Assembly: GCA_038210415.1 (NCBI GenBank)
Contig: JBBQWS010000072.1
Coordinates: 1 to 13,816, forward strand
DNA length: 13,816 bases
DNA from: JBBQWS01 sp038210415
GTDB taxonomy: Bacteria; Actinomycetota; Actinomycetes; Prado026
Direction: 5' to 3'
Below are positions 6,636 through 13,217 of the stretch, piece by piece (position 1 is the first letter of the stretch; each line of letters starts with the position of its first letter). The position numbers and the translations under genes were made by a program. The notes under the pieces are model-generated. The model was not told the origin of the DNA, made no database searches, and saw only the letters and a list, made by a program, of their open reading frames with translations.

Positions 6636-6888
6636 AGCCGGCCACGAAGGCTCCCAGCCCGCCGTCGAATCCGCTGACGAAAGGCAGCACCGAGAAGACC
6701 GCCCAGACAGGTGCTGCGCAGATCGCTCCGACGGCGACGGCTGGCAGCAGCGACTGCTCGAAGCGTCCGACCACCCCGGTGCTGTCAGACGCCTCGGGCT
6801 GCTGCTTGGCGGGCACGTTCGGGCGGCCGCCCAGCGCGCCGTCGACCTCACGCAGGAGCTTCTCGATCTCGTCGTCGGATCCGGCCAT
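6595..6888 (-). CDS. Small two-helix membrane protein, function unknown
   Basis: A 97-residue protein starting MAGSDDEIEKLLREVD. The first 50 residues are soluble and acidic-to-polar (VDGALGGRPNVPAKQQPEAS). The rest holds two hydrophobic segments: LLPAVAVGAICAAPVWAVF at about 48-66 and GAFVAGFSVSLVG at about 80-92, joined by a short turn (FVSGFDGG). The N-terminal domain could form a short helix in the cytosol. I choose ATG 6888 over an in-frame ATG at 6942 because a GGGAG lies about 11 bases upstream and the extra 18 residues are Arg-rich and look non-coding. Its last 41 bases are antisense to the methyltransferase 3' end. I do not recognise a family; coding status is likely from the membrane pattern and the junction. 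Confidence 0.62.
   Translation of the reverse strand: MAGSDDEIEKLLREVDGALGGRPNVPAKQQPEASDSTGVVGRFEQSLLPAVAVGAICAAPVWAVFSVLPFVSGFDGGLGAFVAGFSVSLVGRVRRGG
6599..6610. other. 12-bp GC-rich palindrome at a convergent gene junction
   Basis: CCGCCGCGGCGG is a perfect palindrome two bases from the stop codon (TCA, 6595-6597) of the minus-strand membrane protein gene, inside the 41-bp overlap with the methyltransferase gene. A palindrome of this length is expected a few times by chance in 14 kb, so alone it is weak evidence for a terminator. Confidence 0.3.
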
Positions 6889-6933
6889 GTGGTCATCGTC
6901 TCCCGGCCCGCGCCGCCGCACCAGCGCACCGGC

Positions 6934-6939
6934 TAGGTT
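6934..6939 (+). promoter_or_regulatory. -10 box for the class V aminotransferase gene
   Basis: TAGGTT matches the same -10 hexamer seen before other genes here. The start would be near 6946, giving a leader of about 25 bases that contains the AAGGAG ribosome binding site at 6958-6963. Unlike the other boxes in this window, it implies a leadered transcript. Confidence 0.42.
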
Positions 6940-6957
6940 CACACGTGTCCACAGCAG

Positions 6958-6963
6958 AAGGAG
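6958..6963 (+). promoter_or_regulatory. Strong ribosome binding site fixing the aminotransferase start
   Basis: AAGGAG lies seven bases before the ATG at 6971. It is the clearest Shine-Dalgarno sequence in the window. It decides the start against the much longer upstream open frame, which runs antisense to the membrane protein gene. Confidence 0.75.
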
Positions 6964-6970
6964 CTCAGTG

Positions 6971-8173
6971 ATGGCGTTCGACGTGAAGACCCTGCGGGCC
7001 CGTTACCCGGCCCTGGCCGGCGAGACGGTGTGGTTCGACGGTGCTGCCGGCACGCAGTCGCCGACCTCGGTGATCGATGCGGTCGCGGAGGCCTACCGCA
7101 CCGGCACGAGCAACGGCGGCGGCGTCTTCGCCTCGAGCGTCCGGGCCGACGGGTACGCCACGGCAGCGCGCTTCGCGGTGGCGGACCTGGTGGGCGGCGA
7201 CCCCGCCGGGGTGATCCTCGGACCGAACATGACGACCCTGACGTACCGGCTCGCGCAAGCCCTCGCGGACACCTGGGAGCCCGGTCAGAACGTCGTGGTG
7301 AGCCGGCTCGACCACGACGCGAACGTCCGACCCTGGGTCCAGCTGGCCGGCCGGGCAGGGGTCGACGTGAGGTGGGCGCAGGTCGATACGGCGACCGGCG
7401 AGCTGCCGGTCGAGCAGTACGACGACCTCGTCGACGACCGGACCCGCCTGGTCGCAGTCACCGCGGCGAGCAACGTCCTGGGAACCCGCCCTGACGTCGC
7501 CGCGATCGCCGCCCGGGCGCATGTCGTCGGCGCGCTCGCCTACGTCGATGGAGTGCACGCGACGGCCCACGGCGGGACCGACATGTGCGAGCTGGGCGCC
7601 GACTTCTACGCCACCAGCGCGTACAAGTGGGACGGTCCGCACGTCGGCTTCGTGGTCGCCGACCCCGGCCTGCTGCAGGGACTTCACCCGCTCAAGCTCG
7701 CCTCCTCGTCGGACGACGTGCCTGATCGGTTCGAGTGGGGGACGCCGTCGTACCCGAACTTCGCCGGGGTGGCAGCGGCGGTCGACCACCTGGCGACCCT
7801 GGACGACGAGGCGTCGGGCAGTCGCCGCGACCGCCTCGTCCGGTCCCTGTCTGCCGCAGAAGAGCACGAGCACCGGCTGCTGGGTCGGCTGCTGGCGGCC
7901 TTCGAGGCGGACGAACGAGTCACGTCGTACGGTCGGCCGCGGCATCGCACCGCGACCGTCTACTTCAACGTCGCCGGGCATCGGCCCGTGGAGGTTGCCG
8001 CTGCGCTGGCCGCCCAGGGCATCAACGTGTGGTCGGGGCACAACTACGCGTGGGAGGTCACCGAGGCGCTGGGGATCCGGGACTCCGGCGGCGCCGTGCG
8101 GGCGAGCCTGGCCCACTACAGCGACGACGACGACGTCGACCGGCTGCTTGCCGCGGTGGCTGAGCTCAGCTGA
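6971..8173 (+). CDS. Class V aminotransferase, cysteine desulfurase-like (VC1184 type)
   Basis: A 400-residue PLP-dependent fold-type I enzyme. The PLP lysine is K219 in ATSAYKWDGPH; D193 and H196 in YVDGVHATAH should contact the cofactor ring, and H115 in SRLDHDANV is the stacking His. Early signatures VWFDGAAGTQSP (20-31) and GPNMTTLTYRLA (84-95) fit the SufS/Csd branch, closest to the VC1184 subfamily (TIGR01976 as I recall it). Where SufS has the catalytic loop GHHC, this protein has GHNY (356-359): Tyr replaces the sulfur-accepting Cys, and no other Cys lies in that loop. True cysteine desulfurase activity is therefore doubtful; a lyase, racemase or aminotransferase role is possible. No Suf or Isc genes adjoin. 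It overlaps the XdhC-like gene by 8 bp tail to tail. Confidence 0.88.
   Translation: MAFDVKTLRARYPALAGETVWFDGAAGTQSPTSVIDAVAEAYRTGTSNGGGVFASSVRADGYATAARFAVADLVGGDPAGVILGPNMTTLTYRLAQALADTWEPGQNVVVSRLDHDANVRPWVQLAGRAGVDVRWAQVDTATGELPVEQYDDLVDDRTRLVAVTAASNVLGTRPDVAAIAARAHVVGALAYVDGVHATAHGGTDMCELGADFYATSAYKWDGPHVGFVVADPGLLQGLHPLKLASSSDDVPDRFEWGTPSYPNFAGVAAAVDHLATLDDEASGSRRDRLVRSLSAAEEHEHRLLGRLLAAFEADERVTSYGRPRHRTATVYFNVAGHRPVEVAAALAAQGINVWSGHNYAWEVTEALGIRDSGGAVRASLAHYSDDDDVDRLLAAVAELS
8159..8170. other. 12-bp palindrome at the aminotransferase/XdhC stop-codon overlap
   Basis: GCTGAGCTCAGC is perfectly self-complementary. It contains the stop of the minus-strand gene (TCA, 8166-8168) and directly precedes the TGA at 8171-8173 of the plus-strand gene. 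It may be a small bidirectional hairpin; no T-run follows, and chance occurrence is possible. Confidence 0.3.
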
Positions 8174-8738
8174 CCTCGGGCGGCGGCGCCTGGTAGAAGC
8201 CGCCGGAGCGACCGCTGCGATCGGCGATCAGACCGGCGACGGTGGCCACCGCGATCTCTGCGGGCGAGCGCGACCCGATGTCGAGCCCTATCGGGCGGTG
8301 CACCCGGGCGATATCGGCGTCGGCGAACCCGCGTGCCTGCAGTGCGGCGACGTGGGGGCCGGTGTGCCGTGGGCTGCCCATGACCCCGACCCAGCGGGGC
8401 GATCCGCGCAGGACTTCGGCAAGCAGGTCGCCGAGCTCGGGGCGGTCATGGTCGGTGAAGACGAAGTCCGTCCGGTCGTCGAGCAGGGCGTCCGCGACCG
8501 TCGACACGCGGGGGAGTCGCCCGGCTGACCGGGCGGCGTCGGGGTCGAGCACGACGACCACGAAGCCGACGTGGGCCGCGAAGTGGGCCAGCTCGAAGGC
8601 CACCGGGGACGCGAACACCGCCACGAGGCGACGGTGGGTCGAGGGGATCGGTAGGTCGCCATGGGCGATGGCGCAGGCCTCGTCGTGGGCTGCTCCGTCC
8701 GAGTGATCATGATCATGGATGTGGTGACTCTGTGTCAT
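8166..8738 (-). CDS. XdhC/CoxI-family protein, lone Rossmann domain with His-rich N-terminus
   Basis: A 190-residue protein. Residues 36-190 match the XdhC C-terminal Rossmann domain: RLVAVFASPVAFELAHFAAH, then VVVLDPD, DFVFTDHD, VGVMGSPRHTGPHVAAL and IGLDIGSRSPAEIAVAT. In XdhC proteins this domain binds and matures molybdenum cofactor before insertion into xanthine dehydrogenase-type enzymes. The usual N-terminal XdhC/CoxI domain is missing. In its place is a short segment rich in His and Asp (MTQSHHIHDHDHSDGAAH) that could bind divalent metal. No molybdenum hydroxylase genes adjoin, so the partner is unknown. I use the ATG at 8738; the frame continues upstream, but without protein-like sequence. 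The last 8 bases overlap the convergent aminotransferase gene. Family call firm, function inferred. Confidence 0.82.
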   Translation of the reverse strand: MTQSHHIHDHDHSDGAAHDEACAIAHGDLPIPSTHRRLVAVFASPVAFELAHFAAHVGFVVVVLDPDAARSAGRLPRVSTVADALLDDRTDFVFTDHDRPELGDLLAEVLRGSPRWVGVMGSPRHTGPHVAALQARGFADADIARVHRPIGLDIGSRSPAEIAVATVAGLIADRSGRSGGFYQAPPPEVS

Positions 8739-8889
8739 GGAATATGAGTGTGCCACGGCATGCAATGGGGTGATCGGGCCACTGGTGGTGACCAAACGTA
8801 CCGATTTCGCGGAGACCCTGGCCACGGACAGATCCCGCGACCTACCGTCACTCCTGCACAGGCCTAGACCCGTCTCCCTGGGGGATTGC
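8739..8889. other. 151-bp divergent intergenic region
   Basis: This gap separates the XdhC-like gene (leftwards) from the large secreted protein gene (rightwards), so promoters for both should lie here. TACCGT at 8843-8848 and TAGACC at 8865-8870 are weak -10 candidates for the rightward gene. GGGGGA (8880-8885) sits four bases before the ATG at 8890 and is a fair ribosome binding site. I see no repeat, RNA structure or further gene. Confidence 0.4.
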
Positions 8890-9561
8890 ATGAAGGTTCG
8901 TGGACGCGTCGCGTCGATGCTTGTGCTGTCGATGCTGGCCGTGGGGGCGCCAGTGGTCGCTGCGGTGCCGAGCGCATGGGCGGCTCAGCCCGTGCCCGGG
9001 CACACGCATCTGGTTCCGATCACGCCCCGAACCGACCAGCCGAAGATCACCACCGGCGAGATCTGGGACATGGCCGTCATCGGCAACCGGATCTTCGTCG
9101 CGGGTTCGTTCACCGGGATCGCGAATGCCGGCGGCCCGACGATTCCGCAGGCGAACCTCGCCGCCTACGACTTCACGACGGGCAAGGTCGACACGACGTT
9201 CCGGCCCACCTTCAACGGCGGGGTCAACGCGGTCGAGGCCTCGCCCGACGGCACGAAGCTCTTCGTGGCCGGTACCTTCAGCACCATCAGCGGCGTACCC
9301 CGGCAGAAAGTCGCGAGCCTGAGCCTTACCACTGGCACTCCAGTGGCCGGCTTTGCCTTCACCGGCGCCACCAACAACCCCGGCTCCGCGCTGGCTGCGT
9401 CGAACACCACGCTGTACGTCGGCGGCAAGTTCACCCGGATCAACGGTGTCAACCGGTCGGGACTCGCCGCGGTCGACTCCACCACCGGAGCGATCGACCC
9501 GATGTTCAATCTCCCGCTGACCGGCGGCATCGGTGTCAACGGTGCCCTCACGGTGCAGTAG
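8890..9561 (+). CDS. N-terminal fragment (223 aa): signal peptide plus first propeller blades
   Basis: This is what would be made if the amber codon terminates translation. It holds the signal peptide and roughly four blade-like repeats: IFVAGSFTGIAN, KLFVAGTFSTISG, TLYVGGKFTRING and the linking 'TTGKVDTTFRP', 'TTGAIDPMFNL' strands. A propeller cut at this point should not close, so a stable product is doubtful. The ATG has GGGGGA four bases upstream. Confidence 0.55.
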   Translation: MKVRGRVASMLVLSMLAVGAPVVAAVPSAWAAQPVPGHTHLVPITPRTDQPKITTGEIWDMAVIGNRIFVAGSFTGIANAGGPTIPQANLAAYDFTTGKVDTTFRPTFNGGVNAVEASPDGTKLFVAGTFSTISGVPRQKVASLSLTTGTPVAGFAFTGATNNPGSALAASNTTLYVGGKFTRINGVNRSGLAAVDSTTGAIDPMFNLPLTGGIGVNGALTVQ

Positions 9562-9990
9562 CTGAAGCTCACGCACGACGAGACCAAGCTGCTCGTCGTC
9601 CACACCGGACGCCAGATCGCCGGCCAGGACCGCCTCGGCATCGGCATCATCGACACGGCGAGCAAGACCCTCCTGCCGTGGCGTACGCGGCTGTGGGACG
9701 ACAACCTGCCGTTCGTCGGCGGCGTCCAGCGGGTCTACGCAGCGGACCTCGCACCGAACGACCAGTATTTCGTCGTCACCAGCGGCTCCGGCGGCGACCG
9801 TCCACCCATCAACGACACTGCCGTCTCGTTCCCGATCGCGGGCGCCGACAACACCCAGCCCCTGTGGGTCTCGCGCAGCTTCGACAGCATCTACTCGGTC
9901 GCGATCACCGAGAAGGCCGTCTACCTGGGCGGCCACTTCAGCTTCGAGGAGTCGCCGACCTCTCCCGTCCCGTGGCCCGGCCTCGACAAC

Positions 9991-12810
9991 GTGGGCTACG
10001 GCACCGGGCAGGGCAACGGCGCGTACAGCCTCGGCGACGATGTCGTACGGCGCGACCACCTGGGGGCACTCGACCCGGTGACGGGCACCGCGGTCGAATG
10101 GGACCCAGGCTCGAACTCGTTCGAGGGCAACAAGGCCATGCTGGCGACCCCGCGCGGTTTGTTCGCCGGGGGCGACGCGATGGTCCAGGGCGGCAAGAGC
10201 GTCGGCCGCATCGCCTTCTTCGACTTCAACAGCGAGCCCGCTCCGTCGCCGATCGACACGACCATCGTGACCCCGATCGAGGGCCGCATCGTGGCTGCCG
10301 GGATGCCGTCCAGCATCACCGGTCAGGCCACAGCGCCTTCAGGCGTGAAGCGAGTTCAGATCGAGGTCCAGGACTCGGTCAGCAAGCAGTACCTGCAGGA
10401 CGACCTCGTGACCTGGGGGGCCAACAACAACATCCTCGCCACGCTGGCGTCCCCGAACGCGACAACGACCGGCTACTCCCTGCAGCTCACCTTGACCGGC
10501 AACCACGCCTACAACATCACGGCGAAGACCTTCGGCAACACCGGCAGCGACGCGACCAAGGCGGTCAAGAAGATCGAGTCGTTCCAGCCGACCGACGCCG
10601 TGCCTTCCACCTCGACCACCGGGCCTCTCGGGGTCCAGGCGTCGACCTCGTTCCTGATCACGGGAACCGCGACAGACGACATCGGGGTCCGTGCGATCTC
10701 GCTCTGGGTCCGGGACGAGAACAACCAGTACCTCCAGGACGACGGCTCCGTCTCGTCGGTCTACAACACGTTCCGGGTGCTGCCGGACATCCCCGATGCA
10801 CCGTCGGCGACCTGGCAGTACCAGGTGACGCTGCCCCACGAGGGCACCTGGAAGGCGAGCGCCACCGCCATCGACACCTCTGGGCAGGCGGACATCCGCG
10901 GCGGTACGCGCACCTGGGTGGTCTCCAGCACGGCCGTGGCGCCGACCGTGACCATCGCGTCGCCGGTGAACGTCAGCCCGCCGATCGTTGTGCCGGCCGT
11001 GGTCGTGTCGCCGGGTGCCCCGATGACCTTCTCGGGCACCGCGACGGCTCAAGGCGCCCTGCAGAACGTCCTGGTGACCCTGCGCAACATCAGCACCCAC
11101 GAGGCATTGGCGGCGGACGGGACATGGGGAGTCAACTCGATCGCCGGGTCGTACCGCGTCTCCCCGATCGACATCGGCTCGCCCACGTACAACTGGACGT
11201 ACACCACGCCGTTCAACCTGTCGCCCGGCAGCTACACGTTCACCGTGCGCGCGACCGACGAATTGGGACTGTCTACGGCGGCGGCCAACCGCGGCACGCT
11301 GACCGTCAATGCGCAGGTGCCGGGTGACGCGTTCCCGGACGGCCTGCTCAGCTTCATCGGCACGGACCAGACTCCCACCACGCTGCACATCGACCTGGCT
11401 GGGACGGCGACCGACGACAAGGGGATCGCGAACGTGCGGGTTTCGTTGTTCGACAACCGCACCGGCCGGTACGTCCAGCCGAACGGCACGCTGACGGCCG
11501 GTTTCGCCACGTTGAACGCGACGGTCGCATCGCCCGGCGCGACGACCACGGGCTTCACGCTCCCGGTCGACCTGCCGCAGGCCGGCGACTACAGCGTGAC
11601 CGCGTGGGCGGTCGACACAGCCGGCCAGCAGGACCCGTCCACGGTCGGAGCCACAGCTCGCTACCTCGTCTTCCCGGGCGACGCGGACCCGACGTTCGAC
11701 CCACTGCTCGGTTCCCCGCTCGACAACGCGGCGTTTGACCAGGGCCGGATCGTGGCCAGCGGTCGCGCTCTCGACGACGTGAGCATCGGTAAAGTCGAGG
11801 TTGCGATCATCAACAACCTCGGCCAGTACATGGGCCCGACGGGGACGTTCACCAGCACCCTCGAGAGCTGGCGCACGGCATTCCTGAACAGCCCCGGCAG
11901 CCTGGGCTCGAACTTCGCGTACACGTCGCCGGTGCTCCCCAACGGCACCTACAAGGTGTCGGTGCGGGCCACCGACGGCTACGGTCAGGTCAGCGTCCCG
12001 CGAACGGTCACCGGCGTCACCGTGACCAAGCCGGCGAACCTGCCGCCCGTCGCCCACGCGACGGTGTCCTGCGCGGGCAACGTCTGCAGCTTCGACGGCC
12101 GGACCACCACCGACGAGAACCCGCCGGCCCTCACCTTCGCGTGGAGCTTCGGCGACGCCCTCACCGGGACGGGTTCGGTGCCGGTGCACACGTACACGTC
12201 GGCCAGCACCTTCGTGGTGACGCTCACGATTACCGACGAGTGGCTGGCGACCAGCACGACGACGCTGTCCGTGCCCATCGTGGCGCCGGTCGGCAACGTG
12301 GCGCCGACGCCGGTGTTCGCGACGAGCTGCACCGCGTTGGCTTGCGCTGCGAGCCCGCTGGGCACGGTCGACCCGAACCTCGGCGACGTCGTGCTCTACA
12401 CCTGGAACTGGGGCGACGGCTCGCTCCCGACCATTGGGGCGGCGCCGACGCACACCTACGCGGTGACCGGCACGTACTCCGTGACCATGTCCGCGGCGGA
12501 CGGGTGGGGGATGTTCTCGACGCTGACCCACCAGGTGGTCCTGGCCGAACCGGGTACGAACGTCGCGCCCGTCCCCACGTTCACCGTCGGTTGCACGGCG
12601 CGCACCTGCCTGACGAACAGCTCGGGCACGTTCGACCCGAACGGTGACGTGATCCGGTACGCGTGGGACTTCGGCGACGGCACGGCGGTCAGTACTGCGA
12701 CCAGCCCGTCGCACACCTACGTGAACGCCGGTACCTACACCGTCACGCTCACGGTGATCGACGGCTGGAACCGGTCGACGACCACCACCCGACAGGTGAC
12801 GGTCGCCTGA
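9991..12810 (+). CDS. C-terminal fragment: end of propeller, five Ig-like and three PKD domains
   Basis: This is the first ATG/GTG-initiated open stretch after the amber codon, in the same frame as the upstream fragment. The GTG at 9991 is preceded by GGCCTCGACAAC, which is not a ribosome binding site, and the preceding 429 bases (9562-9990) also encode family-like sequence (RLWDDNLPFVGGVQRVYAAD). No signal peptide precedes it, so a product restarting here would not be exported. I treat it as the remainder of the interrupted gene, not an independent one. Confidence 0.4.
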   Translation: MGYGTGQGNGAYSLGDDVVRRDHLGALDPVTGTAVEWDPGSNSFEGNKAMLATPRGLFAGGDAMVQGGKSVGRIAFFDFNSEPAPSPIDTTIVTPIEGRIVAAGMPSSITGQATAPSGVKRVQIEVQDSVSKQYLQDDLVTWGANNNILATLASPNATTTGYSLQLTLTGNHAYNITAKTFGNTGSDATKAVKKIESFQPTDAVPSTSTTGPLGVQASTSFLITGTATDDIGVRAISLWVRDENNQYLQDDGSVSSVYNTFRVLPDIPDAPSATWQYQVTLPHEGTWKASATAIDTSGQADIRGGTRTWVVSSTAVAPTVTIASPVNVSPPIVVPAVVVSPGAPMTFSGTATAQGALQNVLVTLRNISTHEALAADGTWGVNSIAGSYRVSPIDIGSPTYNWTYTTPFNLSPGSYTFTVRATDELGLSTAAANRGTLTVNAQVPGDAFPDGLLSFIGTDQTPTTLHIDLAGTATDDKGIANVRVSLFDNRTGRYVQPNGTLTAGFATLNATVASPGATTTGFTLPVDLPQAGDYSVTAWAVDTAGQQDPSTVGATARYLVFPGDADPTFDPLLGSPLDNAAFDQGRIVASGRALDDVSIGKVEVAIINNLGQYMGPTGTFTSTLESWRTAFLNSPGSLGSNFAYTSPVLPNGTYKVSVRATDGYGQVSVPRTVTGVTVTKPANLPPVAHATVSCAGNVCSFDGRTTTDENPPALTFAWSFGDALTGTGSVPVHTYTSASTFVVTLTITDEWLATSTTTLSVPIVAPVGNVAPTPVFATSCTALACAASPLGTVDPNLGDVVLYTWNWGDGSLPTIGAAPTHTYAVTGTYSVTMSAADGWGMFSTLTHQVVLAEPGTNVAPVPTFTVGCTARTCLTNSSGTFDPNGDVIRYAWDFGDGTAVSTATSPSHTYVNAGTYTVTLTVIDGWNRSTTTTRQVTVA
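10261..12030 (+). repeat. Five tandem Ig-like domains within the secreted protein
   Basis: Five units of about 105-120 residues share a pattern: a 'I.G.ATDD.G' strand, a 'V.V.L.D...QYLQ..G' strand, a variable loop and a '..G.Y.V...A.DT.G' end. Approximate starts are 10261, 10612, 10942, 11335 and 11677. The first two share QYLQDD exactly; the fourth has RYVQPNG and the fifth QYMGPTG. Divergence between copies suggests old duplications. They probably act as a spacer stalk or bind surface sugars; no exact family is claimed. Confidence 0.6.
12043..12807 (+). repeat. Three tandem PKD domains with a conserved cysteine pair
   Basis: Three units of about 82 residues begin near 12043, 12295 and 12559. 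Each has the PKD core (FAWSFGDA, TWNWGDGS, AWDFGDGT), then HTY and a 'G.Y.VT...DGW' end. Each also has two cysteines five or six residues apart near its start (SCAGNVC, SCTALAC, GCTARTC), a likely disulfide in an exported protein. PKD domains are beta sandwiches that often mediate extracellular binding. Confidence 0.85.
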
Positions 12811-12820
12811 CCGGTCAGGC
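12805..12820. terminator. 16-bp perfect palindrome spanning both stop codons
   Basis: GCCTGACCGGTCAGGC is fully self-complementary. It contains the TGA (12808-12810) of the plus-strand gene and the TCA (12815-12817), which is the stop of the minus-strand DUF779 gene. It can form a six-pair stem with a CCGG loop in either direction. No T-run follows, so strength as a terminator is uncertain. Confidence 0.5.
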
Positions 12821-13213
12821 CAGCAGCGCCGCCTCCTCGTCGGTGAACAGGCGGGAGCGGATCAGGAACCGGTGGCCGGTCGGTGCCTCGACCGAGAAAC
12901 CGGCCCCGCGTCCGGGCACGATGTCGACGGTCAGGTGCGTGTGGGACCAGTACTCGTACTGTGCTTTCGAGATCCAGAACGGCACGGTCTCCGGGCCTTC
13001 GACGTCAAGGTCGCCCAGGTGCACGTCGGCGTCTCCGGTGATGAACTCCCCGAGCGGGAAGCACATGGGGGAGGAGCCGTCGCAGCATCCGCCGGACTGG
13101 TGGAACATCAGCGGGCCGTGGTCCGACCGGAGGCGACGCAGCATCTGCGCCGCCTCCGGCGTGACCGCTACCCGCTGCACCTGAGCCGAGGGCTCGGTGG
13201 CAGGGTCGGTCAT
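12815..13213 (-). CDS. DUF779 protein, aldehyde dehydrogenase partner
   Basis: A 132-residue soluble protein of the DUF779 family. Its hallmark is a Cys-rich stretch, FHQSGGCCDGSSPMC (37-51, with C43, C44, C51 and nearby H38), followed by VPFWISKAQYEYWSHTHL (77-94, with H91 and H93). These conserved Cys and His residues suggest metal binding or redox chemistry, but no activity is established that I know of. It starts at ATG 13213, four bases after the TAA of the aldehyde dehydrogenase gene, so the two are cotranscribed and probably translationally linked. The pairing matches Rv0458-Rv0459 of M. tuberculosis as I recall it, so a role in aldehyde dehydrogenase function or maturation is inferred from context. 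Its stop lies inside a 16-bp palindrome shared with the convergent gene. Confidence 0.9.
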   Translation of the reverse strand: MTDPATEPSAQVQRVAVTPEAAQMLRRLRSDHGPLMFHQSGGCCDGSSPMCFPLGEFITGDADVHLGDLDVEGPETVPFWISKAQYEYWSHTHLTVDIVPGRGAGFSVEAPTGHRFLIRSRLFTDEEAALLA

Positions 13214-13217
13214 CGGT

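Larger units (their letters stand above)
8890..12810 (+). pseudogene. Giant secreted beta-propeller / Ig-like / PKD protein, interrupted by an in-frame amber codon
   Basis: One frame of 1306 codons runs from ATG 8890 to TGA 12808-12810, broken only by TAG at 9559-9561 (codon 224). Order: signal peptide 1-32 (LVLSMLAVGAPVVAAV, cleavage near AWAA); a beta-propeller of DUF5122/delta-60-like blades to about residue 446, with repeated 'FVAGSFT.I' and 'LAA.D..TG..D..F' units; five related Ig-like domains at about 458-1046; and three PKD domains at about 1052-1306, with DFGDGT or WGDGS and HTY motifs. It would be an extracellular adhesion or polysaccharide-contact protein; no catalytic domain, sortase motif or membrane anchor is visible. 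Protein-like sequence runs on across the stop (CAG TAG CTG AAG CTC), with 1082 further codons and no other lesion. Recent pseudogene, sequencing error and readthrough all remain possible. Confidence 0.75.

Noticed and set aside
6452..6970. Long upstream extension of the aminotransferase frame
   Set aside because: It runs through the methyltransferase end and antisense to the membrane protein, has non-protein-like composition, and the AAGGAG before ATG 6971 fixes the start.
6971..8173. Calling the gene sufS or iscS
   Set aside because: The catalytic cysteine loop has Tyr instead of Cys and no Fe-S assembly genes are nearby.
8704..8715. Perfect 12-bp palindrome TGATCATGATCA as an operator
   Set aside because: It lies inside the XdhC-like gene and follows from alternating His and Asp codons of the HDHDH stretch.
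9559..9561. TAG read as pyrrolysine or as part of a reassigned code
   Set aside because: No pyl genes or supporting structure are visible, the family shows no role for such a residue, and the other genes here end in ordinary stops, including TAG at 3670-3672 and 4578-4580.
8886..11327. An 813-codon open frame on the plus strand, shifted relative to the secreted protein gene
   Set aside because: Its product is an Arg/His-rich, low-complexity sequence with no domains, which is the usual shadow of GC-rich coding DNA. The other frame encodes clear PKD and Ig-like domains.
10339..12714. A 791-codon open frame on the minus strand, antisense to the secreted protein gene
   Set aside because: Arg/Gly/Val-rich with no recognisable domain; it is a codon-bias shadow.
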